Source: Henriciella sp. (GTDB lineage Bacteria; Pseudomonadota; Alphaproteobacteria; Caulobacterales; Hyphomonadaceae). From it: DNA of 64,000 nt. Of this stretch, positions 43,338-52,601 are shown in pieces (position 1 is the first letter of the stretch; each line of letters starts with the position of its first letter). The position numbers and the translations under genes were made by a program. Location: positions 124,001-188,000 of the forward strand of contig JAEPOM010000002.1 in the NCBI GenBank assembly GCA_017642885.1. Reading direction: 5' to 3'. The notes beneath the pieces were generated by a model. That model was given only the letters and a program-made list of their open reading frames with translations. It was not told the DNA's origin and did no database searches.

Positions 43338-43395
43338 GCCTCAGCACCTGAAAATCTTGACGACTCGCCCCTGATCGGCGCAAACCCTGCAGATC

Positions 43396-44061
43396 ATGAA
43401 CGATCAATCCCGCGAACGCCCTCGGCTTTATCTGATTACGCCGCCTCAAATCGAGGACATACCGGCCTTTCTCGATCAGTTTCGCGCCGCCGTGCAGGGC
43501 GGAGATGTCGCCAGCTTGCAGATCCGCCTCAAGAAAGGCGAACAGATCGATCTCGCTGCGACCCGGGAAGTGGCGCAGGCGGTGAAGCGTATCTGCACCG
43601 CAGAACACATTGCGCTCTTCATCAATGACAGTCCTCAGCTCGCCCGCGCATTGCAGGTCGACGGCGTGCACCTCGGCATGAATGACATGGACATCGCCGA
43701 GGCCCGCGAGTTGCTGGGTCCGGATATGATTATTGGCGCTACCTGCAAGGATTCAAAGCATCAGGCGATGATCGCAGGCGAAGCCGGCGCCGATTATGTC
43801 GCTTTCGGGGCCTTCCATCCGACGCAGACCAAGGCCGAGACGACCCCGGCGGAACCCGAGATCCTGACTTGGTGCCAGATGTTCCTGACCCTGCCCTGCG
43901 TGGCGATTGGCGGGATTACGCCGGCCAATGCCGCGCCTTTGCTGGCGGCTGGCGCAGACTTTCTCGCAGTCTCCAGCGGCGTCTGGGACCACCGTGATGG
44001 CCCCGCCGCCGCGGTTGCGATGTTCAATCGCCTGATCGACGAGTCGATGGCCGCGGCTTGA
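43396..44061 (+). CDS. thiE: Thiamine phosphate synthase
   Basis: A 221-residue TIM-barrel enzyme: 'RLYLITPPQIED', 'DVASLQIRLKKGEQ', 'IALFINDSPQLARALQVDGVHLGMNDM', 'IIGATCKDSKHQAMIAGEAGADYVAFGAFHPTQTK' and 'PCVAIGGITPANAAPLLAAGADFLAVSSGVW' are all ThiE blocks. It joins the hydroxymethylpyrimidine and thiazole phosphates. No other thiamine genes are near. Ends 1 bp from the convergent DUF4282 gene. Confidence 0.92.
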   Translation: MNDQSRERPRLYLITPPQIEDIPAFLDQFRAAVQGGDVASLQIRLKKGEQIDLAATREVAQAVKRICTAEHIALFINDSPQLARALQVDGVHLGMNDMDIAEARELLGPDMIIGATCKDSKHQAMIAGEAGADYVAFGAFHPTQTKAETTPAEPEILTWCQMFLTLPCVAIGGITPANAAPLLAAGADFLAVSSGVWDHRDGPAAAVAMFNRLIDESMAAA

Positions 44062-44062
44062 T

Positions 44063-44368
44063 CTAGTCAGCCTTTGGCGGCGCCGCGCGGCCCGTTACCT
44101 GATCATGCAGCGATTTATCCATCCGGAAGTGAGCGACCAGATATTCCGCGATCACCCGCAGGACCATGAGAGCAATGATCGCGCCGATCGGGGTTTTGAT
44201 CATGCCCCACAAGGCGGTATCCCAATCATTGTCGAGATAAGTCAGCCAGAACCAGAACCGGCGCACCGCGTGCCAGAGAATACCCAGAATGCCGAGATAG
44301 TAGAGCAGCCGGGTCAGCGTCGCGCCCATTGATTTTTCGAAACTCAGGAAACCAGACAAGATGCCCAT
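44063..44368 (-). CDS. DUF4282 membrane protein
   Basis: A 101-residue protein with two hydrophobic segments ('RLLYYLGILGILWHAVRRFWFWL' and 'MIKTPIGAIIALMVLRVIAEYLVAHF') separated by a short loop, and a charged C-terminal tail. 'FLSFEKSM...LLYYLGIL' and 'LRVIAEYLV' fit DUF4282. Function unknown. Convergent with thiE, divergent from efp. Confidence 0.75.
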   Translation of the reverse strand: MGILSGFLSFEKSMGATLTRLLYYLGILGILWHAVRRFWFWLTYLDNDWDTALWGMIKTPIGAIIALMVLRVIAEYLVAHFRMDKSLHDQVTGRAAPPKAD

Positions 44369-44491
44369 GAATTACCCCTCCTTGATTTGTGTTAGGTGTA
44401 TTCAACCGCAAGCATGGCGCTCTGTCCACAAAACTTGACCAAAGCGCCCGTCACCGCTACGCCGCGCGCTCTACTGATGAGGACGTCTCAC

Positions 44492-45058
44492 ATGGCCAAA
44501 ATCAACGGCAACGAAATCAAGCCAAACATGGTAATCGAGTATAATGGCAGCGTCTGGCGCGCCATGAAATGCAACCATGTAAAGCCCGGCAAAGGCGGTG
44601 CCTTCAATCAGGTTGAAATGCGCAACCTGTTCAATGGATCGAAAGCCAATGAACGCTTTCGCGCCAACGAGACCGTCGAACGCGTGCGCCTGGAGCAAAA
44701 AGGCTTCCAGTTTCTGTATGACGCTGGCGAAGCTTATGCCTTCATGGATCAGGAATCATTCGAACAGATCGAGCTGCAAAAGGATTTTGTCGGCGAAGAC
44801 GGCGACTTCCTTCAGGATGGCATGGTTGTCGAGATCGAGTTTTATGGCGACACGCCAATTGGCGTTGCGATGCCTCAGCAAGTCACTCTGACGGTTGAAG
44901 AAACCGAGCCCGTGGTCAAAGGCCAGACCGCGGCGAACAGTTTCAAGCCAGCGACTTGCGACAATGGCGTTCGCGTCACTGTGCCGCCTTTCATCGGCGT
45001 CGGTGAGCGTATTGTTGTTCAAACCGAAGATCGCACCTATTTGCGCCGCGCCGACTAG
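44492..45058 (+). CDS. efp: Translation elongation factor P
   Basis: A 188-residue, three-domain factor that rescues ribosomes stalled at polyproline. The KOW-like N domain has '[14 protein letters not shown]' with Lys34 at the tip of the modification loop, the residue beta-lysylated by EpmA/EpmB in many proteobacteria. Start ATG 44492 gives '[17 protein letters not shown]', the normal family start; a longer frame from 44396 is rejected. suhB-like follows 12 bp later. Confidence 0.96.
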   Translation: MAKINGNEIKPNMVIEYNGSVWRAMKCNHVKPGKGGAFNQVEMRNLFNGSKANERFRANETVERVRLEQKGFQFLYDAGEAYAFMDQESFEQIELQKDFVGEDGDFLQDGMVVEIEFYGDTPIGVAMPQQVTLTVEETEPVVKGQTAANSFKPATCDNGVRVTVPPFIGVGERIVVQTEDRTYLRRAD

Positions 45059-45070
45059 GACCCCTCAGAC

Positions 45071-45889
45071 ATGTCGAAACCTTCTGCGCTTGGAAATGTG
45101 ATCATCGAAGCGGCCCGCAAGGCTGGCCGCTCGCTCGCCCGCGACTTTGGCGAAGTTGAGTATTTGCAAGTCGAGAAGAAAGGCCCGGCGGATTTCGTTT
45201 CAAACGCCGACCATCGCGCCGAGGAAACCATATACGAGTACCTATCCAAAGCCCGCCCGGGCTATGGCTTCGTCATGGAAGAGCGCGGCATTGTCGAGGG
45301 CACCGACAAGACCAATCGGTTTATTGTTGATCCGCTCGATGGCACGCTGAACTTTCTGCACGGCCAGCCGCACTATGCCGTCTCGATTGCACTTGAGCGC
45401 GAAGGTCAGCTATTTGCCGGTGTGGTCTATGACGTCGCCAAGAATGAGATCTTCTGGGCCGAGACCGGTCGCGGTGCTTGGCTCGGTCAGCGCAAGCTGC
45501 GAGTTAGCAATCGCAAGCGTCTGGACCAGTCCGTGATCGCAACCGGCACGCCGTGGGTCGGCAAGGCGGAAGAGTATCACAACCGGTTCGCCTCCGAGAT
45601 CCACATGATGACGCGCTCCACGGCGGGCATCCGCCGCTATGGATCGGCGGCGCTGGACCTCGCCTGGGTCGCTGCGGGTCGCTTTGACGGATTCTGGGAA
45701 AGCCATTTGCAATCCTGGGACATCGCAGCGGGCATGGTGCTGGTGCGCGAAGCGGGCGGCATGACGACGGAGATGAGTGGCGGAGACCCGCTAAAGACCG
45801 GGTCAATCATTGCGGGTAATCCCGACCTGCATCCACATCTTGAAAAGTGCCTGCGCCAAGCGGGGGCCCGCACCCCGAATGTCGACTGA
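45071..45889 (+). CDS. suhB: Inositol monophosphatase family protein (SuhB-like)
   Basis: A 272-residue Mg2+-dependent phosphatase. Metal site 'FIVDPLDGTLNFLHG' (Asp87, Asp90), early 'GPADFVSNADHRAEE', and late 'ESHLQSWDIAAGMVLVREAGG'. SuhB proteins hydrolyse inositol phosphates and can act in rRNA antitermination. Tight linkage with efp is common in alphaproteobacteria. A small membrane protein gene overlaps its 3' end by 11 bp. Confidence 0.92.
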   Translation: MSKPSALGNVIIEAARKAGRSLARDFGEVEYLQVEKKGPADFVSNADHRAEETIYEYLSKARPGYGFVMEERGIVEGTDKTNRFIVDPLDGTLNFLHGQPHYAVSIALEREGQLFAGVVYDVAKNEIFWAETGRGAWLGQRKLRVSNRKRLDQSVIATGTPWVGKAEEYHNRFASEIHMMTRSTAGIRRYGSAALDLAWVAAGRFDGFWESHLQSWDIAAGMVLVREAGGMTTEMSGGDPLKTGSIIAGNPDLHPHLEKCLRQAGARTPNVD

Positions 45890-46082
45890 GCCTGCAGCAG
45901 ACCCTGATCAGAAACCAGGCCTGATTGGCCGTGCTCGCAAGGGCATCGAGTGGCTGAATGCCAACAAGAAACGCTTCTTCTGGTGGTGGATCGCCTATCA
46001 GGCGATTAAAGGCACGATTACGCTCTCGCTGATCTGGATCCCCTTGCTTTTGCTCTGGCTGCGCAGCCGCGGCGAAGCTTAA
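45879..46082 (+). CDS. Small single-span membrane protein
   Basis: A 67-residue protein with a basic juxtamembrane segment ('ARKGIEWLNANKKRFFWWWIAYQAIKGT') and one hydrophobic helix ('ITLSLIWIPLLLLWL') ending 'RSRGEA'. No family recognised. ATG 45879 lies inside the suhB-like 3' end, giving an 11-bp overlap and likely coupling; a longer frame from 45810 is improbable. Converges with the next gene by a 4-bp overlap. Confidence 0.65.
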   Translation: MSTEPAADPDQKPGLIGRARKGIEWLNANKKRFFWWWIAYQAIKGTITLSLIWIPLLLLWLRSRGEA

Positions 46083-46801
46083 CCGCCAAACGCAGAGGCA
46101 TAGGCTGCTGAAGCCAAAGCGAGCCCAATCGCAGACCCGCCCGCAATCATGACTCGCTTGAGAAGCTTGTTCACTGACAGACGCTTGAAGAAAAACACAA
46201 AGAGCGAAATCAGTGGCAAAATCAGTGTGAGATAGACCAGAGCCAGGATGAAACTGACGCCGGTAAGATCTTCATCATCGGCCGCGATCTCCGTTGAATC
46301 TACCGGCGTTTCTGGCACTGGCGCATCGCCGAACGTCTCATCCCAGAAGCCCAATTGCCGGGTCATCTCTTCGCAGGAACTGCCATAGAAGGACGCCTCG
46401 GCAGTTTGCTGTTTGCAGCTGGAATTGAACGTGTTGATCTCAACAATCGGGGTCGTCACCTGAATGACAATCGCCAGAATGATGACAAGGAAGGCATAGG
46501 GGATCATGAAAAAGCGGAATATGTAGCGCGTCCCCATTGCCTCTTCGCGCGCGACCGACGACCAGACAATAAGCGTCCCCGACAAGGCGATCGCCATCGC
46601 CATCACATCAAGGCCATTAATTGTCCAACCGAACGAAATTTTGAAAAAGTTGGCAATCAGCGGGAATATTCCGGCAAACAGGCTCGAGACAAATTTCAGC
46701 GGTCCGACCAGCGTGAAGACCATGCCAATCAGTTTGACCAGCTGCATGATCAGAAAACCGACCCCCAGCGTATCTGATATGGATCGCAGAAAACTCCACA
46801 T
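46079..46801 (-). CDS. Polytopic membrane protein, unknown function
   Basis: A 240-residue protein with about five hydrophobic segments ('FLIMQLVKLIGMVFTLVG', 'ISFGWTINGLDVMAMAIAL', 'FFMIPYAFLVIILAIVIQV', 'FILALVYLTLILPLISLFVFFF', 'RVMIAGGSAIGLALASAAYA') and an acidic outer loop (about 130-180) with two cysteines that could pair. No family recognised. Stand-alone. Confidence 0.75.
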   Translation of the reverse strand: MWSFLRSISDTLGVGFLIMQLVKLIGMVFTLVGPLKFVSSLFAGIFPLIANFFKISFGWTINGLDVMAMAIALSGTLIVWSSVAREEAMGTRYIFRFFMIPYAFLVIILAIVIQVTTPIVEINTFNSSCKQQTAEASFYGSSCEEMTRQLGFWDETFGDAPVPETPVDSTEIAADDEDLTGVSFILALVYLTLILPLISLFVFFFKRLSVNKLLKRVMIAGGSAIGLALASAAYASAFGG

Positions 46802-46884
46802 CCCCGACTATTCCTCTCTCCCGAGCGGAACTTGGCAAAGTTGAACCGGATTAACAAGCAATAAGAGCGCTGTGCCGGGCGCTG

Positions 46885-47448
46885 CTAGCTGTTCAGCTCC
46901 ACGTCCCAGTAGAGATAATCCATCCAGGTTTCATGCAGATGATGGGGTGGGAACTTACGCCCGATTTCCTGAAGGAAATAGTTGCTCGGCCGCTGTGGTT
47001 TGCGTTGCGGATGCATTTTGCAGTCATTCGGCATCCGTCCGCCTTTGCGCAAATTGCACGGAGAACAGGCTGCAACGATGTTTTCCCAGGTCGTGCGTCC
47101 ACCCTTTGAGCGCGGGATCACATGATCGAAGGTGAGGTCATCCGGCGACCCACAATACACGCATTTAAACCCGTCGCGCAGGAAGACATTAAATCGCGTG
47201 AAGGCCGGGACACGATCCTGGCGGACGAATTCTCGCAATGCGATGACGGACGGCAGACGCATCTCAAAGCTGGGTGAGCGGACGAATTGGTCGTACTCCG
47301 CGATGATATCAACGCGATCAAGAAACACAGCTTTGACGACGTCTTGCCATGGCCAGAGCGATAATGGGTAATAGGAAAGCGGGCGATAGTCTGCGTTTAA
47401 GACCAGAGCTGGCCGACCATTCGGAGGAGTGGAAAGAACCTCAGCCAT
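46885..47448 (-). CDS. HNH endonuclease domain protein
   Basis: A 187-residue protein with a C-terminal HNH domain: 'FKCVYCGSPDDLTFDHVIPRSKGGRTTWENIVAACSPCNLRKGGRMP' has the zinc Cys pairs and the H-N-H catalytic set. The N-terminal half ('PALVLNADYRPLSYYPLSLWPWQDVVKAVFLDRVDII') is the conserved region of a widespread chromosomal HNH family, not a homing or restriction enzyme by context. Biological role unclear. Confidence 0.88.
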   Translation of the reverse strand: MAEVLSTPPNGRPALVLNADYRPLSYYPLSLWPWQDVVKAVFLDRVDIIAEYDQFVRSPSFEMRLPSVIALREFVRQDRVPAFTRFNVFLRDGFKCVYCGSPDDLTFDHVIPRSKGGRTTWENIVAACSPCNLRKGGRMPNDCKMHPQRKPQRPSNYFLQEIGRKFPPHHLHETWMDYLYWDVELNS

Positions 47449-47615
47449 GCTGCGTCTCCGCGGTCATACAGGTTCTGCTATGACGTCCTTTGGTCTTGAA
47501 AGCGAGCTCTCCTCTTCGTGCCTGAGCAATACTACCGATTCGCTATGTCGAGAGTATGACAAACGGCGCAGCTGTCCAGCGTTTACGCCAAGGTCACCCT
47601 AGCTCCTTGTAAATG

Positions 47616-48239
47616 CTATGTATTTCTAGTCTGATTATACCAATCATACAGCAAATGGGCCGCTACACCACGATATGGACGCCACCGCTCAGCCAGCGCA
47701 TTGAAAGCTTTTACCGGCAATCGATCGTCCAGCTTGTTGAGCCGTCGATGCGCTTCCATCAAGCCGACATCACCCGCTGGAAAAGCATCGAGATGGCCGA
47801 CAGCATTCATCAGGAACGTATCCGCGCTCCAGGGCCCAATCCCTTTGACGTTGAGGAGCAATTTGCGTGCTTCATCAATCGGCAGAGCCACAAGCGTGTC
47901 CAGATTCAACGCGCCGGATTCAATCGCGGTCGCGATGGAATTGAGATGCGCGAGTTTAGGCCCTGACAAGCCGCACGCGCGCAACGCTTCTTGATCATCT
48001 AGCAAGACGTCCGACGCCGATACACGTTCATATCGCGCGAGGATGCGCTTCCATATGGCATCAGCGGCCTTGGTGGAGATCAGTTGGTAGACAACGATAC
48101 GGGCCAGCGTCTGATAGGACGCTTCGGTCGCCCGCCACATCGGCAAGCCAACTTCAGCATAGGCCTGTGCGAGGGCTGGGTCGCTGTCAGCCAGTGTCTC
48201 GCAGGCAAATCGCAGCTGGTGAGCACTTGGGGCTGCCAC
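47616..48239 (-). CDS. DNA-3-methyladenine glycosylase, AlkA/HhH-GPD type
   Basis: A 207-residue base-excision glycosylase. 'LARIVVYQLISTKAADAIWKRI' starts the HhH-GPD core, the hairpin is 'LLNVKGIGPWSADTFLM' (about 129-145), and the catalytic Asp157 lies in 'FPAGDVGLMEA'. It removes alkylated purines. It lacks E. coli AlkA's N-terminal domain. Start is GTG 48239, whose first base is shared with the plsC stop (TAGTG). Confidence 0.9.
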   Translation of the reverse strand: MAAPSAHQLRFACETLADSDPALAQAYAEVGLPMWRATEASYQTLARIVVYQLISTKAADAIWKRILARYERVSASDVLLDDQEALRACGLSGPKLAHLNSIATAIESGALNLDTLVALPIDEARKLLLNVKGIGPWSADTFLMNAVGHLDAFPAGDVGLMEAHRRLNKLDDRLPVKAFNALAERWRPYRGVAAHLLYDWYNQTRNT

Positions 48240-48988
48240 TAAAGATCCGCGCGGGTTCGACCCTGGATTTCAAGCCCCTCGTCAATCAACCGATCACACG
48301 CGGCCTCCAGAACGGTTTCCAGTTCAACGAGCATCGTCTTCGGATTGAGATCGTGTGGGAGAGGTGGCAGCACTTCATAGACCACGAGCCCAGGACGGCG
48401 CGTCAGTCCCTTGGCGGGCCAGCACAGCCCGGCATTGGTCGCGAGTGGGAGCAGCGGTAGTTTCAAGCTCTTATAGAAGGCGCGCGTTCCTGCCGGTTTG
48501 TATTCAGGTTTGGCGCCGGGCGAAGAGCGCGTACCTTCTGGATAGATCAACATCTGCCGGGACTCACCTTTGACGCGTGCTTCGGCGGCCTGAAGCATTT
48601 TCCGCATGGTCTTCGCACCGCCATCGCGATCAATCGCCAGCAGCCGCAGTTTGAGCGAGTACCAGCCGATCACCGGGTACCAAAGCAACTCGCGCTTCAT
48701 CACCAACACGGGATCACGGAAAATCAGGAACGGAATAAACACATCAAGCATGGCCTGATGTTTTCCAGCAATCAGAACAGGGCCACCCGATACATGCTCT
48801 TTTCCCCTTATTTCGACCCTTACGCCACATATCCAGCGGAGCCCGAAAATCATCAGGCGAGCAAAGCTCCGGACGAACCAGAGCAGGACGGCGCGAGGCA
48901 TCAAAAGCGTTGGCAAGGCCAGCACGCCCGTGACCGCCATCCAGCCATACATCCAGATGATGAATATGAGTGATCGGAATGTTTTCAC
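48239..48988 (-). CDS. plsC: 1-acyl-sn-glycerol-3-phosphate acyltransferase
   Basis: A 249-residue membrane acyltransferase. Catalytic H-x4-D is 'GKHQAMLD' (His77, Asp82), and the phosphate-binding block is 'IYPEGTRSSPG' (151-154). An N-terminal hydrophobic span ('LIFIIWMYGWMAVTGVLALPTLL') anchors it. It makes phosphatidic acid from lyso-PA. GTG 48988 was chosen because it gives a 4-bp GTGA overlap with the ftsX stop; a frame to 49087 enters ftsX. Confidence 0.92.
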   Translation of the reverse strand: MKTFRSLIFIIWMYGWMAVTGVLALPTLLMPRAVLLWFVRSFARLMIFGLRWICGVRVEIRGKEHVSGGPVLIAGKHQAMLDVFIPFLIFRDPVLVMKRELLWYPVIGWYSLKLRLLAIDRDGGAKTMRKMLQAAEARVKGESRQMLIYPEGTRSSPGAKPEYKPAGTRAFYKSLKLPLLPLATNAGLCWPAKGLTRRPGLVVYEVLPPLPHDLNPKTMLVELETVLEAACDRLIDEGLEIQGRTRADL

Positions 48989-49860
48989 AGAGTGTCTTTC
49001 AGGGAAGCGAGCACGGTTACACGCGCGGCAATGCGTGCGGCTAGCCCTGCCATCAGCGGTGTTACCAGCAAAATAACGATGTCCCAAAAATCAAGACTGA
49101 GCCGCGGCAGGAGCTGGGCTTCGACACCGTCAGAACCGCTACCTGTAAACACAATCAGGGCTGTGATCATCAACGCCGCGACGGATCCCCCTAACCCCGC
49201 CTGGAGGGCCAGAACCCAAAATCGCCTCTCAAACAGGCCCGCAATGAACCGATCCTCCGCGCCAGAAAGGTGCAGAACATCCACAATATCTCGTCGGGCC
49301 AGCAACGCCGCATGCGTGGCAAAGGCAATCACCGCCACGGCTGTCGCCGACAGAAGCGCAACAATCGACAAGGCAACGAGGCGCAGCACCCCCAGTGCGC
49401 CGCGCACATTTTCGGCATACCCCGCATTTCCAGCGACATCGCCATCAATGCTGAGATCATCGAGCACGCCCTCAATCGATTGCGCCGGGTCGCCGACGCT
49501 CGTATCCGCCTGCACCACCATCAGAATGGGAACCGGCAGACCATCCGGCATGCCGCCCGGGCCGAGGCTCGGTTCGAGCAAGGCTTCCACTTCTTCGCGA
49601 CTGAGAATCCGGGCTTCGAACACGCTGGCCAAGCCGGTGACGCGATCAGCGGCTTGCTCCGCTGTTCGTCGGTCCGTGTCGCGCATGACGACCGTAATAT
49701 CGCCCTCAATCTGCGCACCCCAGGCTTCGGCGGCCTTGTAGGTGCCGCGCGTTGTCAGCGCCGCGAGGGCCGCCAAAAAGCACAAGGCCCCTACCACGAA
49801 GAACAAAGCCGCTTCCCGGGCATCGCTGATCGGCAAAAGCGGTGTTTCGCGTTTCATCAT
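48985..49860 (-). CDS. ftsX: Cell division protein FtsX
   Basis: A 291-residue permease-like protein: one N-terminal helix ('AALFFVVGALCFLAALAALT'), a periplasmic domain (about 45-160), and three C-terminal helices ('LRLVALSIVALLSATAVAVIAFATHAAL', 'FWVLALQAGLGGSVAALMITALIVF', 'FWDIVILLVTPLMAGLAARIAA'). With FtsE it relays ATP hydrolysis to periplasmic murein-hydrolase activators such as EnvC. Overlaps ftsE by 4 bp and plsC by 4 bp. Confidence 0.92.
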   Translation of the reverse strand: MMKRETPLLPISDAREAALFFVVGALCFLAALAALTTRGTYKAAEAWGAQIEGDITVVMRDTDRRTAEQAADRVTGLASVFEARILSREEVEALLEPSLGPGGMPDGLPVPILMVVQADTSVGDPAQSIEGVLDDLSIDGDVAGNAGYAENVRGALGVLRLVALSIVALLSATAVAVIAFATHAALLARRDIVDVLHLSGAEDRFIAGLFERRFWVLALQAGLGGSVAALMITALIVFTGSGSDGVEAQLLPRLSLDFWDIVILLVTPLMAGLAARIAARVTVLASLKDTL

Positions 49861-50573
49861 GCCTCGCCTCCAAACTCGACATCCCGCACGAGCAGGCCAT
49901 TGCTGAGCCGCAGCACGGGTGCATCGAACTCGCGGATAAGGTCCAGGTCGTGCGTCGCGATCAGGATGGTTGTGCCGACACGCTTGTTGAGCTCAGCAAA
50001 CAGACGCAGGATTTTTTGACCCATCTCCGGATCCACGTTGCCGGTCGGTTCATCCGCAATCAGCAGGTCCGGCTTGTTGATCAGCGCGCGAGCAATCGCG
50101 ACCCGCTGTTGCTCACCACCTGACAGAGCGGGCGTCGGTGTATCGACGCGCTCGCCAAGGCCAACCCAGCGCAACAGGTCGATCACTTCGTTCTGATAGC
50201 TGTCGGCTTTCATCCCTGATACGCGCAGCGGCAGCGCGACGTTCTCGAACGCGGTCAAATGGTTCAGCAAACGAAATTCCTGGAAAACAACTCCGATGCG
50301 GCGTCGAAGCGCGGCCAGCTGCTTGCGCTTGAGATCATAGGTCTGACGCCCAAACAGGCGAATGCCACCGCGCGTCGGCCCATGCGCGAGATACATGAGT
50401 TTGAGCAATGAAGACTTACCCGCTCCTGATGGTCCGGTGAGGAATGTAAAGCTGCCCTGTTTCAAGATCAGGTCGATCTCGCTCAGGACTTCACCGGTGC
50501 GCTCATAGGTGAGGCTCACCCCATCTAGGCGCACGGCTGGCTCATCGCTCAGGTCTGGCCGAATACGCGACAT
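49857..50573 (-). CDS. ftsE: Cell division ATP-binding protein FtsE
   Basis: A 238-residue ABC ATPase: Walker A 'LTGPSGAGKSSLLKL' (about 45-59), Q-loop 'GVVFQEFRLL', signature 'LSGGEQQRVAIARAL', and Walker B 'LLIADEPTGNVD'. The 'MYLAHGPTRGGIRLFG' insert is FtsE-like. It drives FtsX in septal peptidoglycan splitting. First of the ftsE-ftsX-plsC-glycosylase run. Divergent from the MJ0042 gene, the usual alphaproteobacterial arrangement. Confidence 0.95.
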   Translation of the reverse strand: MSRIRPDLSDEPAVRLDGVSLTYERTGEVLSEIDLILKQGSFTFLTGPSGAGKSSLLKLMYLAHGPTRGGIRLFGRQTYDLKRKQLAALRRRIGVVFQEFRLLNHLTAFENVALPLRVSGMKADSYQNEVIDLLRWVGLGERVDTPTPALSGGEQQRVAIARALINKPDLLIADEPTGNVDPEMGQKILRLFAELNKRVGTTILIATHDLDLIREFDAPVLRLSNGLLVRDVEFGGEA

Positions 50574-50641
50574 GTAAATCCTTCATCAATAGGAGGACGG
50601 GCATATCGACTATTCCTAAAAATTGAGCGAATGTCCAAGCC

Positions 50642-51307
50642 ATGATCCTCACCTGCCCCGAATGCGAGACTCAATACTTCGCCGATGACTCCACAATTGG
50701 AGAAAGCGGGCGCACGGTGAAGTGCGCAACGTGTGGTCATTCCTGGTTTGTTGGTCCGGAAGGCGCCAAACAGGGCGAGGCTTCTCTCGGTGCGCATGAG
50801 ACCTATCGACTGAAGGTGCGCGAGCGCCGCCGCCGCAAGAGTCGCAACGCCGCCTTCAGCGCCTGGACTGCAACGGCTGCGGCCGCACTGGTCATCGTGG
50901 CAGGTCTACTTCTGTTTCGGGGTGAAGTGGTGAAGCGTTGGCCAGAGTCTGCGAGCACCTATGCCTCGATTGGAATGCCCGTGAACCGGTTCGGGTTGGA
51001 ATTCCTAGAAACTGAAGCTGAACGTTTCTTTGATGGCACGACGCCAATCCTGGAAGTGCGCGGCGCAGTGCGGAACACTACGACGAGAACCGTGACCGCG
51101 CCGAATGTGCGCGTCATTCTGCTGGATGACCAAGGTGTACGTGTCGCGGAAGCCTTCGCGCCGATTTCTCCTTCCGCGATTCCAGAAGATGCGACCGCAA
51201 TCTTCACAGCGCGAATTGAAAACCCACCGTTTGAATCCTTTGAGCTTGAACTCGGCTTCGTTCCAGCGGATACCGCTCTCGCAGCGAACGGATCCCAGAC
51301 CCAATGA
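50642..51307 (+). CDS. MJ0042 zinc-finger domain membrane protein
   Basis: A 221-residue protein: N-terminal zinc ribbon 'MILTCPECETQYFADDSTIGESGRTVKCATCGHSWFV' (two CxxC), a single helix ('AWTATAAAALVIVAGLLLF'), and a C-terminal domain resembling DUF3426 ('LEVRGAVRNTTTRTVTAPNVRVILLDDQG'). The divergent pairing with ftsE is conserved. Function unknown. Its stop overlaps the phosphoribosyltransferase start by 4 bp. Confidence 0.88.
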   Translation: MILTCPECETQYFADDSTIGESGRTVKCATCGHSWFVGPEGAKQGEASLGAHETYRLKVRERRRRKSRNAAFSAWTATAAAALVIVAGLLLFRGEVVKRWPESASTYASIGMPVNRFGLEFLETEAERFFDGTTPILEVRGAVRNTTTRTVTAPNVRVILLDDQGVRVAEAFAPISPSAIPEDATAIFTARIENPPFESFELELGFVPADTALAANGSQTQ

Positions 51308-51831
51308 GCCTACCTAAATTCGACACTGTCCTGTCCGAACCCGAGCTCATGGCCCGGATAGACGATCTGGCGGCCCGTCTGGCCCCCCGCCTCACCGGAG
51401 ACTGGTCTGCGATCAATATCCTGATCGGCGCTACGCCATTCACGAGCGACCTGATGAAAGCACTTGCCCGTCTCGATATTCACCCCGTTCTCGATGCCCT
51501 ATGGCTGGAAAGCTATCGCGACGCGCGTGAGAGCTCTGGCCGCGTAGTCGTGCGCGCCGATATAGCCCGGCAGGTTCGCGACCGCGGTGTTTTGATCATT
51601 GACGATGTCTTTGATACCGGACGCACCCTGGCCTTCGCCCGCAAGCACTTGATCGCCAAAGGCGCACGCGAAGTGATTACCTGTGCCCTCGCACGCAAAC
51701 CGTGGGCTCCAGAAGGTGATGAGGATGTCGATTTCCATGCCTTCGATGCCCCGCCTCGCTACCTTGTTGGTTACGGGATGGATGATGCAGGCCTGTATCG
51801 CGGCCTGCCTTATATCGGCGCGCTCGACTAG
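51304..51831 (+). CDS. hpt: Hypoxanthine phosphoribosyltransferase-like protein
   Basis: A 175-residue type I phosphoribosyltransferase. The PRPP loop is 'GVLIIDDVFDTGRTLAFARK', and the N-terminal 'VLSEPELMARIDDLAARL' and 'WLESYRD' (flexible loop) match hypoxanthine PRTases. It salvages hypoxanthine and guanine. The conserved 'DYRHLPYIG' C-terminal region appears as 'YRGLPYIGALD'. Coupled to the MJ0042 gene. Confidence 0.87.
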   Translation: MSLPKFDTVLSEPELMARIDDLAARLAPRLTGDWSAINILIGATPFTSDLMKALARLDIHPVLDALWLESYRDARESSGRVVVRADIARQVRDRGVLIIDDVFDTGRTLAFARKHLIAKGAREVITCALARKPWAPEGDEDVDFHAFDAPPRYLVGYGMDDAGLYRGLPYIGALD

Positions 51832-52601
51832 GACAGCTTTTCGTCCAGCCATCCCATGATATCCGCGCTAACCTGCTCGGTACCAGGCTCGTCGACGATC
51901 CAGTGAGCATGATTGGCGTACTCGAAATAGTCCCCTGGAACGCTGGCCTTCGCGTACTTCGCGCCAACTTTACGAACCGCCTTTATAACGGTCGCGCGGT
52001 CTTTCTTGGCGCCAATGGTGAGGGTTGGAATAGTGATCGTGGCCTCATCGACCGGACCCGGATTGGCGAGATCGTCATACACACGCCCGCTATCATACAA
52101 CGCGCCGCTGTAAATCTCGTCGTGCCTTGCTTTGTCGACCGCGTTCAAGACGCCCCAACGAAATCCGTTCGGCCCAACTTTGAAGACGCCGCCGGGCACG
52201 TTCTTCTGTCCGACTTTCAGAATGCTCCAAAAAGTTCTGAGCACCCGCAAATCGGTCACAGTACAGCCTTCCGGCTGGGCGGGGGTGAGGAAGATTGCGC
52301 CGCGAACGGCCCCGCGCTCGGCCAACCTCTGCGCGATCATACCGCCCATGGAATGGCCAATCACAACCGGCTTTTCACCATCGTGCTGAGCAATCGTTTC
52401 GGCTTTTTTCGCGGCGGCTTCGACATAGTCCGAAAGAGTCAGGTCGGCGAGCGCTTCGGGCGGGTTCTCGTTCGTGCGCAATTCCGGGAAAAGCGTTGGT
52501 GTCTCGCAGGTCCAACCAGCCATTGCGAAATCGCGCTTCATGCGATCCCAGACCTCGCCGCCACAGCCAACGCCATGTATCATAAGCAGCGTCTTGCTCA
52601 T
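51828..52601 (-). CDS. Alpha/beta hydrolase
   Basis: A 257-residue serine hydrolase: oxyanion 'MIHGVGCGGEVWD', nucleophile elbow 'VIGHSMGGMIAQRL' (Ser in G-H-S-M-G), Asp in 'PTLTIGAKKDRATV', and His in 'YFEYANHAHWIVDE'. Substrate unknown. Converges with the hpt-like gene, sharing a CTAG at the stops. Confidence 0.88.
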   Translation of the reverse strand: MSKTLLMIHGVGCGGEVWDRMKRDFAMAGWTCETPTLFPELRTNENPPEALADLTLSDYVEAAAKKAETIAQHDGEKPVVIGHSMGGMIAQRLAERGAVRGAIFLTPAQPEGCTVTDLRVLRTFWSILKVGQKNVPGGVFKVGPNGFRWGVLNAVDKARHDEIYSGALYDSGRVYDDLANPGPVDEATITIPTLTIGAKKDRATVIKAVRKVGAKYAKASVPGDYFEYANHAHWIVDEPGTEQVSADIMGWLDEKLS

